Shown here in pieces: positions 50,130-61,930 of a stretch of DNA of 64,000 nt. Source of the DNA: Acanthosoma haemorrhoidale (lineage: Eukaryota; Arthropoda; Insecta; Hemiptera; Acanthosomatidae). The DNA lies in assembly GCA_930367205.1 (NCBI GenBank), contig OV884014.1:73263104-73327103 (forward strand), in the 5' to 3' direction. Below the pieces are notes generated by a model. The model searched no databases. It saw only the letters and a program-made list of their open reading frames with translations, and was not told the origin of the DNA. Positions within the stretch are counted from its first letter, which is position 1; each line of letters starts with the position of its first letter. The translations under genes and the position numbers were made by a program.

Positions 50130-51455
50130 TAATCTAGAAGGGTGATCATTGGCAACTATTTGAGCCATTAAAACTCACGTGGACACAGTCGACCGATCGC
50201 ACCCCAATCGTATTATTAAAATTCAAACACATCGATTAAATTAAGCCAGGCATTAAACACGTTATAATTGGGAATCATACAACTTTAATACAGGATAAAT
50301 TGTAGCCCTTGATTGCCAAACTGAACATGAAGGTCTACATCTTATGGAACCTAGGACAGACGGTCCACCAAAACCATTCTCGCTGCCACGACCGATTACT
50401 GACTGTCCACGTCTCTCTGAGATACTATATATATATATATATATATAATCTAGAAAATATTATAAATAAACTTATAATACACGTTCATATCAATTTTACA
50501 TAACAAACGAGTGCATTGCTTCAGCATACATGACAGGATAACTAAAATACCATGTTCTACACAAACTGGTAGATCTAGAACACAGACCACGAATCAGATA
50601 CAGAATAGGAGTGACTCAATCACCTTATTAAAGTGCATGCAATAAAGTAGAATATGTCATAAGTTCTTCGAGTACTCAAATCGTAGGAAGGAGCTGGACT
50701 CATCCTTAGACAACGACTAGCTCTTCGAATGCATTAAAAATATCGACAAAGAAAGTAATGTTATAATGTATATTAATACTTAATAGGCCACAATATAGAT
50801 GGCTATCGAACTATTAGTAAAAGGTATCACCTTTGTCTCCTTCAACTCAAAAAATAAGCACAAACGGGCAAATATAGGATTCCTCTCACGAGCGGTGCTG
50901 CAAAACTTCCTAAAACCACAGCCATGCTGAATACTGAAATCGTCAATATTTACAGACTATTATTGCCTGCCTGTTTGCTTGCTCACATAGGCCGGGAGGA
51001 AACAGCTCATTTCACGGCCCTGACTAGGCACACAGGCGCTGTGTGCGTTAGGCACGGCCCAGTAGTGCATGGTCACTGGGGGCGAATCAGTCACAAGAGC
51101 GAGATCAATCAATGTCAGCCAACAAACAACGGGCAAGTCAAATGAGAGAACTGAGGAAAATACTGTAGGGTTGAGGAAACAGTAGTGGCTGATGAGAAAC
51201 AATAGCATTATTATATCCTGCCATTTTATCAAACTAAGGAAACTCCGTAGTATATACGACCCAAGGGCTAGAAAGATCTTTATAAATAAAATTATGGTGA
51301 ATGTCACCTCGCAACCATTATTCTATTTTTCCCTTCTCGGGACGGTTTGACAAAACAACTCACCCATTGGAGTAAATACTGACCTCTGTAGAATATTCAT
51401 TATTTTCTAGAATCTAGTCAAGAAATTAACTAGTGTTAACCGAATGCTTGCCGTG
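50130..51455. other. Non-coding DNA, microsatellite
   Basis: A (TA)n run lies at 50426-50446. A G+C-richer patch at 50970-51130 is open on both strands but shows no family resemblance. No gene was recognised. Confidence 0.4.
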
Positions 51456-53935
51456 CTATATACAATATAGCCATTATAGACGTCCATGTAGACATTATAT
51501 ACGACAATGTAGCCGTTATAGACGATCATATAGCCATTATAGACGACCATATTTACATTATAGTCGACCATCTAGCTAATATAAACGACCATCTAGCCAT
51601 TATAGACGGATCATACAGCCGTTATAGACGATCATATAGCCATTATAGACGACCGTATTTACATTATAGTCGACCATCTAGCCAATATAAACGACCATCT
51701 AGCCATTATAGACGGATCATACAGCCGTTATAGACGATCATATAGCCATTATAGACGACCGTATTTACATTATAGTCGACCATCTAGCCAATATAAACGA
51801 CCATTTGCCATTATAGACGGATCATACAGCCATTATAGACGATCATATAGCCATTATAGACGACCATATTTACATTATAGTCAACCATCTAGCCAATATA
51901 AACGACCATCTAGCCGTTATAGACGGATCATCCAGCCATTATAGACGATCATATAGCCATTATATACGGATCATATAGCCATTATAGACGACCATATTTA
52001 CATTATAGTCAACCATCTAGCCAATATAAACGACCATCTAGCCGTTATAGACGGATCATCCAGCCATTATAGACGATCATATAGCCATTATATACGGATC
52101 ATATAGCCATTATAGACGACCATATAGCTATTATATACGGATCATATAGCCATTATAGACGGGCCATACAGCCGTTATAGACGATCATATAGCCATTATA
52201 GACGACCGTATTTACATTATAGTCGACCATCTAGCCAATATAAACGACCATTTGCCATTATAGACGGATCATACAGCCATTATAGACGATCATATAGCCA
52301 TTATAGACGACCATATTTACATTATAGTCAACCATCTAGCCAATATAAACGACCATCTAGCCGTTATAGACGGATCATCCAGCCATTATAGACGATCATA
52401 TAGCCATTATATACGGATCATATAGCCATTATAGACGACCATATTTACATTATAGTCAACCATCTAGCCAATATAAACGACCATCTAGCCGTTATAGACG
52501 GATCATCCAGCCATTATAGACGATCATATAGCCATTATATACGGATCATATAGCCATTATAGACGACCATATAGCTATTATATACGGATCATATAGCCAT
52601 TATAGACGGGCCATATAGCCATTATAGACGGATCATATAGCCATTATAGACGACCATATAGCCATTATAGACGACCATATAGCCATTATATACGGATCAT
52701 ATAGCCATTATAGACGGACCATATAGCCATTATAGACGGATCATACAGCCGTTATAGACGATCATATAGCCATTATAGACGACCGTATTTACATTATAGT
52801 CGACCATCTAGCCAATATAAACGACCATTTGCCATTATAGACGGATCATACAGCCATTATAGACGATCATATAGCCATTATAGACGACCATATTTACATT
52901 ATAGTCAACCATCTAGCCAATATAAACGACCATCTAGCCGTTATAGACGGATCATCCAGCCATTATAGACGATCATATAGCCATTATATACGGATCATAT
53001 AGCCATTATAGACGACCATATTTACATTATAGTCAACCATCTAGCCAATATAAACGACCATCTAGCCGTTATAGACGGATCATCCAGCCATTATAGACGA
53101 TCATATAGCCATTATATACGGATCATATAGCCATTATAGACGACCATATAGCTATTATATACGGATCATATAGCCATTATAGACGGGCCATATAGCCATT
53201 ATAGACGGATCATATAGCCATTATAGACGACCATATAGCCATTATAGACGACCATATAGCCATTATATACGGATCATATAGCCATTATAGACGGACCATA
53301 TAGCCATTATAGACGGATCATACAGCCGTTATAGACGATCATATAGCCATTATAGACGACCGTATTTACATTATAGTCGACCATCTAGCCAATATAAACG
53401 ACCATTTGCCATTATAGACGGATCATACAGCCATTATAGACGATCATATAGCCATTATAGACGACCATATTTACATTATAGTCAACCATCTAGCCAATAT
53501 AAACGACCATCTAGCCGTTATAGACGGATCATCCAGCCATTATAGACGATCATATAGCCATTATATACGGATCATATAGCCATTATAGACGACCATATTT
53601 ACATTATAGTCAACCATCTAGCCAATATAAACGACCATCTAGCCGTTATAGACGGATCATCCAGCCATTATAGACGATCATATAGCCATTATATACGGAT
53701 CATATAGCCATTATAGACGACCATATAGCTATTATATACGGATCATATAGCCATTATAGACGGGCCATATAGCCATTATAGACGGATCATATAGCCATTA
53801 TAGACGACCATATAGCCATTATAGACGACCATATAGCCATTATATACGGATCATATAGCCATTATAGATGGACCATATAGCCATTATAGACGGATCATAT
53901 AGCCATTATAGACGACCATACAGCCATTATAGGCT
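51456..53935. repeat. 21/22-bp minisatellite with 577-bp higher-order repeats
   Basis: The array has about 115 units. Most start ATAGCCATTATAGACG and end ACCAT or ATCAT (21 bp) or GATCAT or GACCAT (22 bp). Variant units (TTTACATTATAGTC, TAGCCAATATAAACG) recur in a fixed order. The marker CCATTTGCCATT occurs at 51801, 52248, 52825 and 53402, giving periods of 447, 577 and 577 bp. By eye the two full 577-bp blocks (52248-52824 and 52825-53401) are identical, while units at both edges are more diverged. Smaller inner periods of 106 bp (51615 and 51721) and 128 bp (52316 and 52444) are visible. Stops in all plus-strand frames and mixed unit lengths exclude a long repeat protein. Confidence 0.95.
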
Positions 53936-53939
53936 ATCC

Positions 53940-55260
53940 TCTGGGAGGTTTGATTATGGATTTTTAGACTGAATTGCTTTTCCATTTTCTGAAGACGCTG
54001 AGTAGACCGTAAAAGTACCCACTCACCTAATAAAATCTTCTTTGAGACCTAGAATCAAACCCGGGTTCCGTAGTGTGGTGTTTGTTACCTTCACACTTAA
54101 CTCTACGAAGACTCTTAAATGTTATTTTTTCTTTAATACGATCGCGAATAAATAAATCTCTTACGGATATTAGCATCATAGGCTACTTACTATAAAACTA
54201 GTGAGATTACATGCAACGACCAATAATAATTAACATATGTTGGTATAAGTTAACAACTTATTATATATAAATAATATGATAATAATATTGCCCTAAAAAC
54301 ATTCTCAGTAACTTTGAGAGATAATCGTAGCATACTTAGAAATATACTTTTTATATTCCAGAAGACTTTATGCTAAAGAGATAGGAATTGACAATGCCCT
54401 GGAGTGCAGTGATGGTAGAGCGAGTGGCGGAAGTTTTAATTCGGGTCATGCCAACCATTGGGATTATGTGCCCTAACTAATAATAATTGGTCAAGATTCA
54501 TGTTTTTGTATAAATGGACCATCGATGTAGCTATAAAGTAGCTAGTCTGTTCAAGTGAAATATAAAATTAGCTAAGCACTGATTTGATGGCAACTAGGAA
54601 CAACTTACCTAAGATGAGCTGTTTGCCGGCGAGGAGTTAAGCTATTAGTGTCTGGCTAAGAGCCAACTTAAAGCCATCCAAGATGGCCAGGACCGTCGCG
54701 GAATATTAATCTGTCCTTGGCTTAGGAAATTGATGTGTCTCGGTATGACATTTAACAATTAGAGTTGTCTGTTTTTGTAACGCTACACTACATTCTCCAA
54801 GTTCAATAACAACATCAATGGATACAAACATTTTACTGAAGAATTAGCAGAGTTCGGACCTTCACTGGGTTTTTGGAGGTAATTGACAGTATTCACGACG
54901 AATTTGGTGAGAATGAAAAGAAACTGAGAGGTTGGGACCTCCCTAGTATTTTTTTTTTTTATGGCCTTAAAAAGACATTCGTGCCTAAATTGTCGTGATT
55001 ATGCCCTTAATTGGGCATTTCAACGAGTGACAGGCTTTGAATTAATGAAGGAGGAGTACAATTTTTGGGGACTCCTATGTTTAGCCCAAAGTAAGGAGTA
55101 GCATAATACTGCAAACATTTATACTTGAATAGTAAGACATACATACTTTTCCACATTAGGGCTAGTAGGCTGTTCCACGCTGTTATTTCCAGATTAATAA
55201 TGGTTCCAAAACTATAAATTTAAGGATCGAAACCAAAATGTTTCATTTAATAGGATGTCA
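53940..55260. other. Non-coding DNA with a SINE-like remnant
   Basis: On the minus strand the B-box-like GGGTTTGATTCTAG (54049-54062) follows a D-arm-like TTAAGTGTGAAGGTAAC (from about 54104), so a tRNA-related SINE head probably covers 54045-54110. No gene was recognised in the rest. Confidence 0.35.
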
Positions 55261-55324
55261 TCCTGATTCAGAGTTTTCTGCATGAGTTGGCTGATGACAT
55301 CTCCGTGGCAATGGCACAGTCTAC

Positions 55325-55414
55325 CTGTTTCTTCAAAGCCAGTTTAGTTAAAATAATCGCTTCTTCAATTATATTGTGTTTGATAGCTAAGTTTTCGGTA
55401 AGTATAGTTTTAGG
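55325..55414 (-). CDS. Possible following exon of the same minus-strand gene
   Basis: About 150 bp downstream of the exon at 55567 on the minus strand, an acceptor-like ACTCTTTTTCAG precedes 30 open codons, starting PKTILTENLAIKHNIIEEAI. These end at a donor-like AACAG|GTAGAC. Phase 0 on both sides matches the phase-0 end of the upstream exon. Against it, codon use is A+T-rich, the donor is weaker, and the same frame is also open as part of a longer 81-codon stretch (55268-55513). Confidence 0.2.
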
Positions 55415-55566
55415 CTGAAAAAGAGTGCCAGAGTGTCTTGCTAAACCAGAACCGCAAACTACAAGAAGCCAACAAATGAATAGTCCCTCGAGCTCATAAG
55501 CAAATTTTAACATTCGTTTTATTATTTCATTTATGCCTGGGATATATTAAACGAGTTAGTACTTAC

Positions 55567-55719
55567 AGGGCTGTGATGGTGGAACAGGTGCGGCGGGCGC
55601 TGAGGGTGTTGGATTGCCTGCCGATGCTGGTGGTAGCTCTCACTGTGGTGAGAGATCTCGCTCAGCGAGGGTTGGATATTGGCCACGAAGTGGGCCATTT
55701 ATCTAGTTCGCTCTTTAGC
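55567..55719 (-). CDS. Spliced coding exon of an unidentified gene (translation start exon)
   Basis: On the minus strand a textbook 3' splice site (GCTTGTTGTTTCAG) precedes GCTAAAG at 55719. An ATG follows at 55698-55696 in good context (GATAAATGG). From there 44 codons (55698-55567) run straight into a consensus donor, GTAAGT, at 55566-55561, in phase 0. An in-frame TAA just before the ATG supports it as the true start, so the first 21 bp are 5' UTR and at least one upstream non-coding exon is expected. The other two exon frames contain stops. The peptide starts MAHFVANIQPSLSEISHH and is rich in His, Gln, Ser and Pro, ending HLFHHHSP. Such low-complexity N-termini are common in insect regulatory proteins, but no family is recognised. 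Codons favour C or G at the third position, unlike the surroundings. The remaining exons lie towards lower coordinates. Confidence 0.65.
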
Positions 55720-55779
55720 CTGAAACAACAAGCAATAAAACATAATATAGAGAGCAATATCCCCACAATATAAAACTAT

Positions 55780-56140
55780 ACCACTTATTCACATGGATAT
55801 ACATCCACAACCGGTACCGGCCAAATAACATTTATTTCATAATAATATATCTATCTACATTTATAAGAACTCACATACAACTTTTTAGTACAAAACATAA
55901 ACAATATGTTATCTATCTAAAAATAGATTTCAATATTTTTTTTCTTAGTCTGTTAGTTTTATTTTAAATAAATATTTCGTTATCTTCTTTCCGAAATTGA
56001 CTGATATTATCAATTATATCTTCTTCATTGCCTAAAGCCTTTGCAAGCTGAAAAAGATCGTCATGCTTAAACATTGCTTTGATTTAACGAAGACATTCCT
56101 CAATATATGCGGAGGTTACTCAAACACCTCTTGGCAGTGA
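55780..56140. other. Nothing recognised
   Basis: A+T-rich sequence between the minus-strand exon and the plus-strand open frame. It should hold an intron or upstream region of the minus-strand gene. Confidence 0.4.
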
Positions 56141-56225
56141 TATTATGTAATTCGAGGGGGGGGGTCCATGTAGTATCTACATTGTTCTGGTTGTCGAAGT
56201 AACAACTTCTACTCAGTGGCTATCT

Positions 56226-56345
56226 ATGAACGATGTCATTCGTCAACAGTGGGTTTCATTTTTATCAGTTATTGCCACTTACGCTATTCTAGGTATTGTT
56301 CTGATTTTACCAAATGATCTGAACAAGCCTGATATTTTGACGCAG
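56226..56345 (+). CDS. Possible exon with a membrane segment, ending at a consensus donor
   Basis: Forty codons from the ATG at 56226 run into a strong donor (ACGCAG|GTAAGA, GT at 56346) in phase 0. The frame is open upstream to about 56150. An acceptor-like TTCTACTCAG lies at 56207-56216, so the exon could instead begin at 56217. The peptide contains a hydrophobic stretch, WVSFLSVIATYAILGIVLIL (residues 9-28), which would span a membrane. It is followed by a polar segment, PNDLNKPDILTQ. The frame also stays open past the donor to 56420, so splicing is not proven. Codons are moderately A+T-rich. No family is recognised; a decayed transposon protein is the main alternative. Confidence 0.3.
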
Positions 56346-56429
56346 GTAAGAATAATCTCAAATTTTAGCGTTAAACCGCCATCTCAACCGGACTCAACTT
56401 TTCAGTCTGGTAATGTCTGACGGAAGCTT

Positions 56430-58800
56430 TCGTGTACCAGTCGTCTCCCTCTTCCTTAATCGTTTCGTTTAACCATCGGTTCTACTGCCTCACACAACTG
56501 TCTCCAATAATTATCTTCTTAATTTTTCAGAAGGCCGCGATATTTATGATTCATTCTCTCATTCTCTCATTCGTTCTCATTTATGATTCATAAGTAGCTT
56601 GTTTTATGATTCGTTGTTTTTCGGAGAGTTTCGGTAGGCGAATCTCGTCTCTGGATTGTACCAAAATTTAATAGACATGGTTATTGCATTTATTATCTTT
56701 TACTTTTATCGTGTTACATAACGTTGGCGTTCATAACTTCGCTGTTTATTTAAAGTTGAGTATGTTGATATATATAAAAAAAAAAAATGTAAAGTAAGCA
56801 CAATGTTCGTTACATCATTGACTACTGAGATGAAAGAAACCGAATACTTTAACTCGTGGTGGTGAGGTAACGGCCCCTTAGTAGTATGGCTTCGTTGGCA
56901 AATACAAAGCAGCATAAAGGCTTTAATTCCCCATTGGTTATAGACGTTCATTTACCTTTTATACGGTTAATCCTATCAAAGTTGAGTATTTTTTCAATTC
57001 AACTATTTTTTTTATTTTAGTCGTTGAATATGTATTAGTTATATAAATATTTAGGAAAAAATTATATTGAGTAGACCAGTGGCATCTTTGTGTCGATATA
57101 TGCAGCCAGTCGGACAAACAGCCATTTTACACATTTCTTAATTGTGAACTGTATTATTTTTGTAAATATCAGTCTATAATCAATATCAGTTAATAGTTGC
57201 TATTCGTACCAAGGTTCTAAGAACTTCTATATTCATCAAATTCTATTTGATGAAAATATACTGAGTTTTCAGCTATCCGTCAAATGGTTGCTTTAATGCT
57301 GTACTCACGCATTTAAAATTTAAACCTATATAGAATCCCCATATAAAATTTATGGTAGATCAATAGACTTGATCTGTGAAAACTCGAGTTTATTGTTTCT
57401 CCTTGTATTGTAATAAAATTAATTTTATATTGAATTAGCTACGCATTTTACTACACGAGGCTGAGAGATCCCTTACCATTCCCATAGTTAGTAGTCCTAT
57501 TAACAAACATGCTAAGATGGCATATTTTTTTTAAGTATTAAAATTCAAATTCTCAATACTATTCATTAAAGTACCTCTTTGCGTACTGATTCCTTCTGAG
57601 ACTTTCGAAAGATCGGCTCTATTACACTGCTACCCACCCCTCTTATGGTTACTTACTGAAGCAATCACTGGCAGGAAGAAGTCTGCATCTACTGAATCAT
57701 CAATAAGCAGAAAGTTTGCAAAAGTGGCACCCTGAACTTTGACAGACCACCACCATCGATCAATGCGTTAACTCTTGTTATTCTGCCATCCCATTAATCA
57801 TTTTTATATTTGTTTATAATAAAAGAGTTATTTTTTAAATCGATCTATTCCCCTGAAGGAGCAGTTTTAATTATAATGATAATAGATCATTTAATCGATT
57901 GACCATAATTAGATTCATAGATGTGTATTATATTTCAGCCAATTCTGTTCCCTCTTCTTGCCACTGTTCAGCTTAATACATTCCAATTAACCCAAGTTAC
58001 GCTCGCATCAAGACAAATTAATACGTATCGTTGATTAATGTAGATATAAAAATGTTCAACAGCTAGCACTGTTTCTTCGATCAGCCCATTGTATTCATTG
58101 TTATTGAGGGGTGTATTGTTCAGAAATATCACAGCGTAACCTTTAGTGAGCAAAGTTTAAGCATCGCACCGTCGATTCTCTTCTCTCCTTCGACCAGCCT
58201 AAATTATCTGCTTATTGCTACGTTTGCACTGTTCTTACATGTTCATTTGTATTTTATTGTTACTCAAATGCGTTTTGAAGGACTGGAGTGACTGTAATTT
58301 CTTATAACCTCATTATGTTTGACGATTTACCTCAATTTAAGGATGGAGTATTATTTTTTGGGTGGATTGATTTACCTGATCGCATGGGTGGAGGGGGGAA
58401 TTACTGGAATAACTAACAACAGAATGGTACACGTCTAAATAGTTGCTTCACGAGAGCAGGCTCGTCTCTATTTAACTTGGCATATGCGACAGTCCAATCC
58501 GTAGACCGCCAATTTATACTGTGATATAAACCCCATATTATAAATAATTATCAACGAAAGAAAGGCCGATAGCTGTGTGCCAACTGTTTGAGTAAAGACC
58601 CAGCCAATGTAATTCGCCTTGGCCAAAATTTGACAACGACTGGAAGTAATACAACATGGTGTGGAACGAGGATAATTTGCAAACTTATAAATTAATGTTA
58701 GTTTTCCTGCGTTCAGGTATCATAAAAATACATTTTAACTAGTATCTCTCTATGTACCCGATTTGTGTCGTTTTATTGATCTCGGCACAGAAAAAATAAA
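56430..58800. other. Non-coding DNA, no gene recognised
   Basis: No gene or element could be named. The segment 58590-58690 is non-repetitive with balanced composition and may be regulatory, but nothing in it proves this. Confidence 0.4.
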
Positions 58801-58804
58801 CTTG

Positions 58805-58886
58805 CACGATCGGGAATGGAACCCAGGACCACTCCAATATGCTGTCGATTGCTCAACCGACTGAGCAGGCCCTGCACGACACAGGA
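58805..58886 (-). repeat. tRNA-derived SINE head
   Basis: Read on the minus strand it shows a D-arm with perfect stem (GCTCAGTCGGTTGAGC) and, at tRNA spacing, a T-arm-like CTGGGTTCCATTCCCGA (B box at 58811-58824). The D- and T-arms are good, but the acceptor stem pairs only partly. It is therefore a SINE head or a tRNA pseudogene rather than a tRNA gene. Confidence 0.6.
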
Positions 58887-58889
58887 CCA

Positions 58890-60320
58890 TGGCGATATGG
58901 TCACTATACTTTGCTTAATTTTGATTACATGACATGCAATGAAACCATGTACCATGGAACAGTTTTCATCCTGCGTCGGTTCTGTTCTTTTCGATATAGT
59001 ATGAAATACAAAGCGAGAGAGACCTTGCTCCTCGAGAGTCAATCGCCTATCAGGCGTTCTCTGACAATATGGTTGATTTACTATATATTGTTGAGCCGCA
59101 TTCTTCCTGTGTATCTTATTTTAGTTTCATAAATAATTTTTTCATATTCTTGTTCAAACAATATAATATAAAGCAGCATTTAGATGATATTGCAATTAAG
59201 TTTATAGAGAAACACAGCAAATCGGCCAATCATTAATTTTACATAAATAACTGACAACACTGGAAAAGTTTCTATAAATACTTACATGCCTGTATTTATT
59301 GTGTTATAGCATTTGACCATGATATATTGATGCATTAGGAAATAAGACATAAATAAATTAGGCAATGAATACATTTTGATTTGCGTGTGTTTAGAGATTA
59401 TCGACATCCCTTAGATAAAGGGTGATGGTCGATGGTAACGTCCTGAATCATAAGGCTTTAAGGGCAGATTAGGGGAGATGGCGCCTAGGAGGCGGCTCTT
59501 GGGGTGAACCACCCCCCTACTCAATGTGATATTCGCTGGGGTCGTCCTCTACTTCGCTCGTACATTTGCTTATTGAAATGAGTGATTATTTATGTAAAGA
59601 TTTTTGTAAGTTGTTTGCCCTCCTACTTTTCAAAGTTTAGCTCCAGCCCTATTACTTCTTAATAAATAATATTACCTCGTCTAAATCTAGTTGAAACTAA
59701 CTTTGTTCTAAAGTATTTTTTTGTTATTATATATAGTTGTCCGATTGTCAAAGAAATAATTCAACTAAGCCAAGACGGTTGGAAAGTACAATAGTTGTTT
59801 TCCTAATTGAAAATTATTTTGTGGTAGTACATTACAGCACAAAATGCAAAGTCAAAATAAAGTGGATAATTGCATTACATTCAATTCGACACTAACAATT
59901 TAATTTTTATATACACTTTAAAATAATCATTTGAGTAAAGACAATGGACGCTCATTTCCTAGCTGGAGAGGCAACCTGTTGACAAACTTCTAAGAATAGC
60001 TCGCCCCTAAACATTTAAATTGCAATACCCCTAATTAATGCCAAAGCAGTGTGTTTGATAAAGTGAATAGTTCCATGTTTCTTAAATTAGTTGATAACAT
60101 ATAATAGACACAAACAGTAGCTTATATTTGTTTAAGTTTTTCTTTTATTGGCATCCTTAAAATAATCATTTGTGTTTGTTCATCGATAACACGCACTATA
60201 TCCGAAGTAATGAATTATACATGAATTGATGTAAAATTTATACCAAACTTGGTTACTTAGAAATTAAACATATCTCTAACAAATAAAATTAATGAAAGGA
60301 TTTGATTGAGTAAAAAATAA
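58890..60320. other. Non-coding DNA, no gene recognised
   Basis: No coding-like stretch, RNA gene or named element was seen. Confidence 0.45.
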
Positions 60321-60322
60321 AT

Positions 60323-60441
60323 AATTACTTTATTATAATATAGCTACATGAGGGGTTAAACACTCAAAAAAAAAAATATATATATATTTTTTTGAAGGGT
60401 TTAATCCCTCATGTTTTTTTTATCAATATTATAATAAGTAA
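60323..60441. repeat. Long imperfect foldback (hairpin) element
   Basis: The left arm (TTACTTTATTATAATATAG, ACATGAGGGGTTAAAC, then A-run and TATA) is mirrored by the right arm, whose complement reads TTACTTATTATAATATTG, ACATGAGGGATTAAAC, then A-run and TATA. The centre lies near 60382. About 50 bp per arm pair with few mismatches and small gaps. It resembles a foldback MITE. Confidence 0.6.
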
Positions 60442-60659
60442 AAATGTCAGAAGTAATAGACTAGAATATGTACAAAGCAGAGGGCTCCCTTTTTTATGGC
60501 TTTACCTGTAAAACTATTTCCGCTCCTGGATGTTCCCGGATTTTACCTGGAGGCAGAATAGACCATTAAAACAATTTATGCTAGAGGCAAGGGATAGCCA
60601 CTACTATAAAGAGACAGACACGGTGGCTTAAGACTGAGGCCACTCCGGATATTTTTCAT

Positions 60660-61930
60660 CTCCAGGAGGTTAATACTCGTATGTAGGGGCTTTGAAGGCT
60701 CTCTCGCTTATTACCTTTTGTAATAATGGGAAGAAGTGGTACAAAATTAAAGGTTCTTTACCGATGTTCGTGAAATCGAGCAGCCTTTCACGACGGGGTA
60801 CAAACGGTTTTGGTGAAACAGATGCCGAGGAAAGGGTTAGTACAACTCACCTGTACAATTCTTGTATCAGTACTTTCTTAACACTTGGAAGCAAGCCATC
60901 TAGTTCTCACTAATCTAGTCAGCTAGAAGTGGAGATCGCTGTGCCCACTTTGCCCGATCAGCCTATTCCCACTAATCAGGAAGATCCTTTTTTTCTGAAA
61001 TATTACTCTACGGATATCGACATCATTCCACCAGAGCAGACTGGATTTCAAGTCAGCCTTTCTACAGAATGTCCCCTTGTTAAGCAACAATGTGAAGCTA
61101 GCCAAACCTGAAGAGAAACTTAGCTATGGCTTTAATTTCGTGAGGCTGCACGCAGGACTTCGACTAAGTGTCAAACGGGACATTGTGCAAATAATTTGGG
61201 ACCGGGAATGCCTGGGGCAGCTCGGCACAACCTTCTGAAAACCTATCGCCGTTGGTGCGGTAAGTGATAGCTTCTCCAAAGCTGTTCCTGTGACCTGTGG
61301 AGTGCCTAAAGAGTCATGATGTCCCCAGTATTTAACTTGTGTACGTCTGAAATCGTTGGGTTACTTCATACTTCAACGGGTTATTACAATAATTCAGTTA
61401 ATGCTTTCACTGACGAATCACGGTGTACAGTACTAGGATGAATGCCACGAGAGCTGTTTTAGCTTGTATCGAAATCAGCGTGAAATAGGGGTCTGAACAA
61501 TATTAGAGTGAACACCAGAAAGACTGATTGCATAAGGTTCTCCTTTCAGAAGGAAAAGAACAGATGGACAGTCAGAATTTTTCCGTGAACCGCATTGTAT
61601 ATTTGGGCATAAAAATGTACCACACCTAAGCATTTTGTGACCATTTCGTGAGAAAGTGAAGAAACAAGTGCGGATGAAGTCTTAAATGCTCACATACCTG
61701 CTCACTTCCCATGGATACTCAGGACCGCTTTTTAGCCTTCTGTCCGATGCAACAGCAAAGCGACTCCAACAATTCCAAAACGGGATACTCATAAAAGTGG
61801 TCCGACATACTTCTTTTCAGCAGCGGAGGAACAGTGAGCTCCACGAAGCTAATTGAGCTGTCTGCGGTGGATGAATTCATTCGGCGTAGGCATATCAAAT
61901 ATTTTGATTAACGTTGGAACACTTTAGGTT
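60660..61930 (+). mobile_element. Decayed Jockey-type ORF2 (copy with most of the RT region)
   Basis: Recognisable blocks appear in the order of a Jockey-clade ORF2, but spread over several frames. They are KWYKIKGSL near 60735, IIPPEQTGFQ near 61023 (the IP-QFGF block), VTCGVPKES near 61291 (the VPQGS block) and FTDESRCTVLG near 61408 (the place of the FADDT catalytic block). Then follow VYLGIKM near 61599, RLQQFQNGILIKVVRHT near 61757 and VDEFIRRRHIKYFD, ending at about 61911. The catalytic aspartates are no longer in a proper block, and stops and frameshifts are frequent. It is an old dead copy. Its C-terminal end resembles the copy at 35.4 kb more than the one at 7 kb. Confidence 0.75.

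Noticed and set aside
50924..51307. Overlapping open frames on both strands
   Set aside because: The openness on both strands follows from local G+C composition; neither peptide looks like a protein family and splice sites are poor.
51456..53935. Repeat-encoded protein on the minus strand (21-bp units could read as a 7-residue repeat)
   Set aside because: Many units are 22 bp, so the frame shifts every few units and stops follow; no frame stays open over a useful length.
51456..53935. CRISPR-like array
   Set aside because: There are no unique spacers; units are contiguous variants of one sequence in a eukaryotic context.
60840..60960. Minus-strand exon before a CAG|GTGAGT donor near 60853
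   Set aside because: The segment lies inside the plus-strand Jockey remnant, which explains the sequence.
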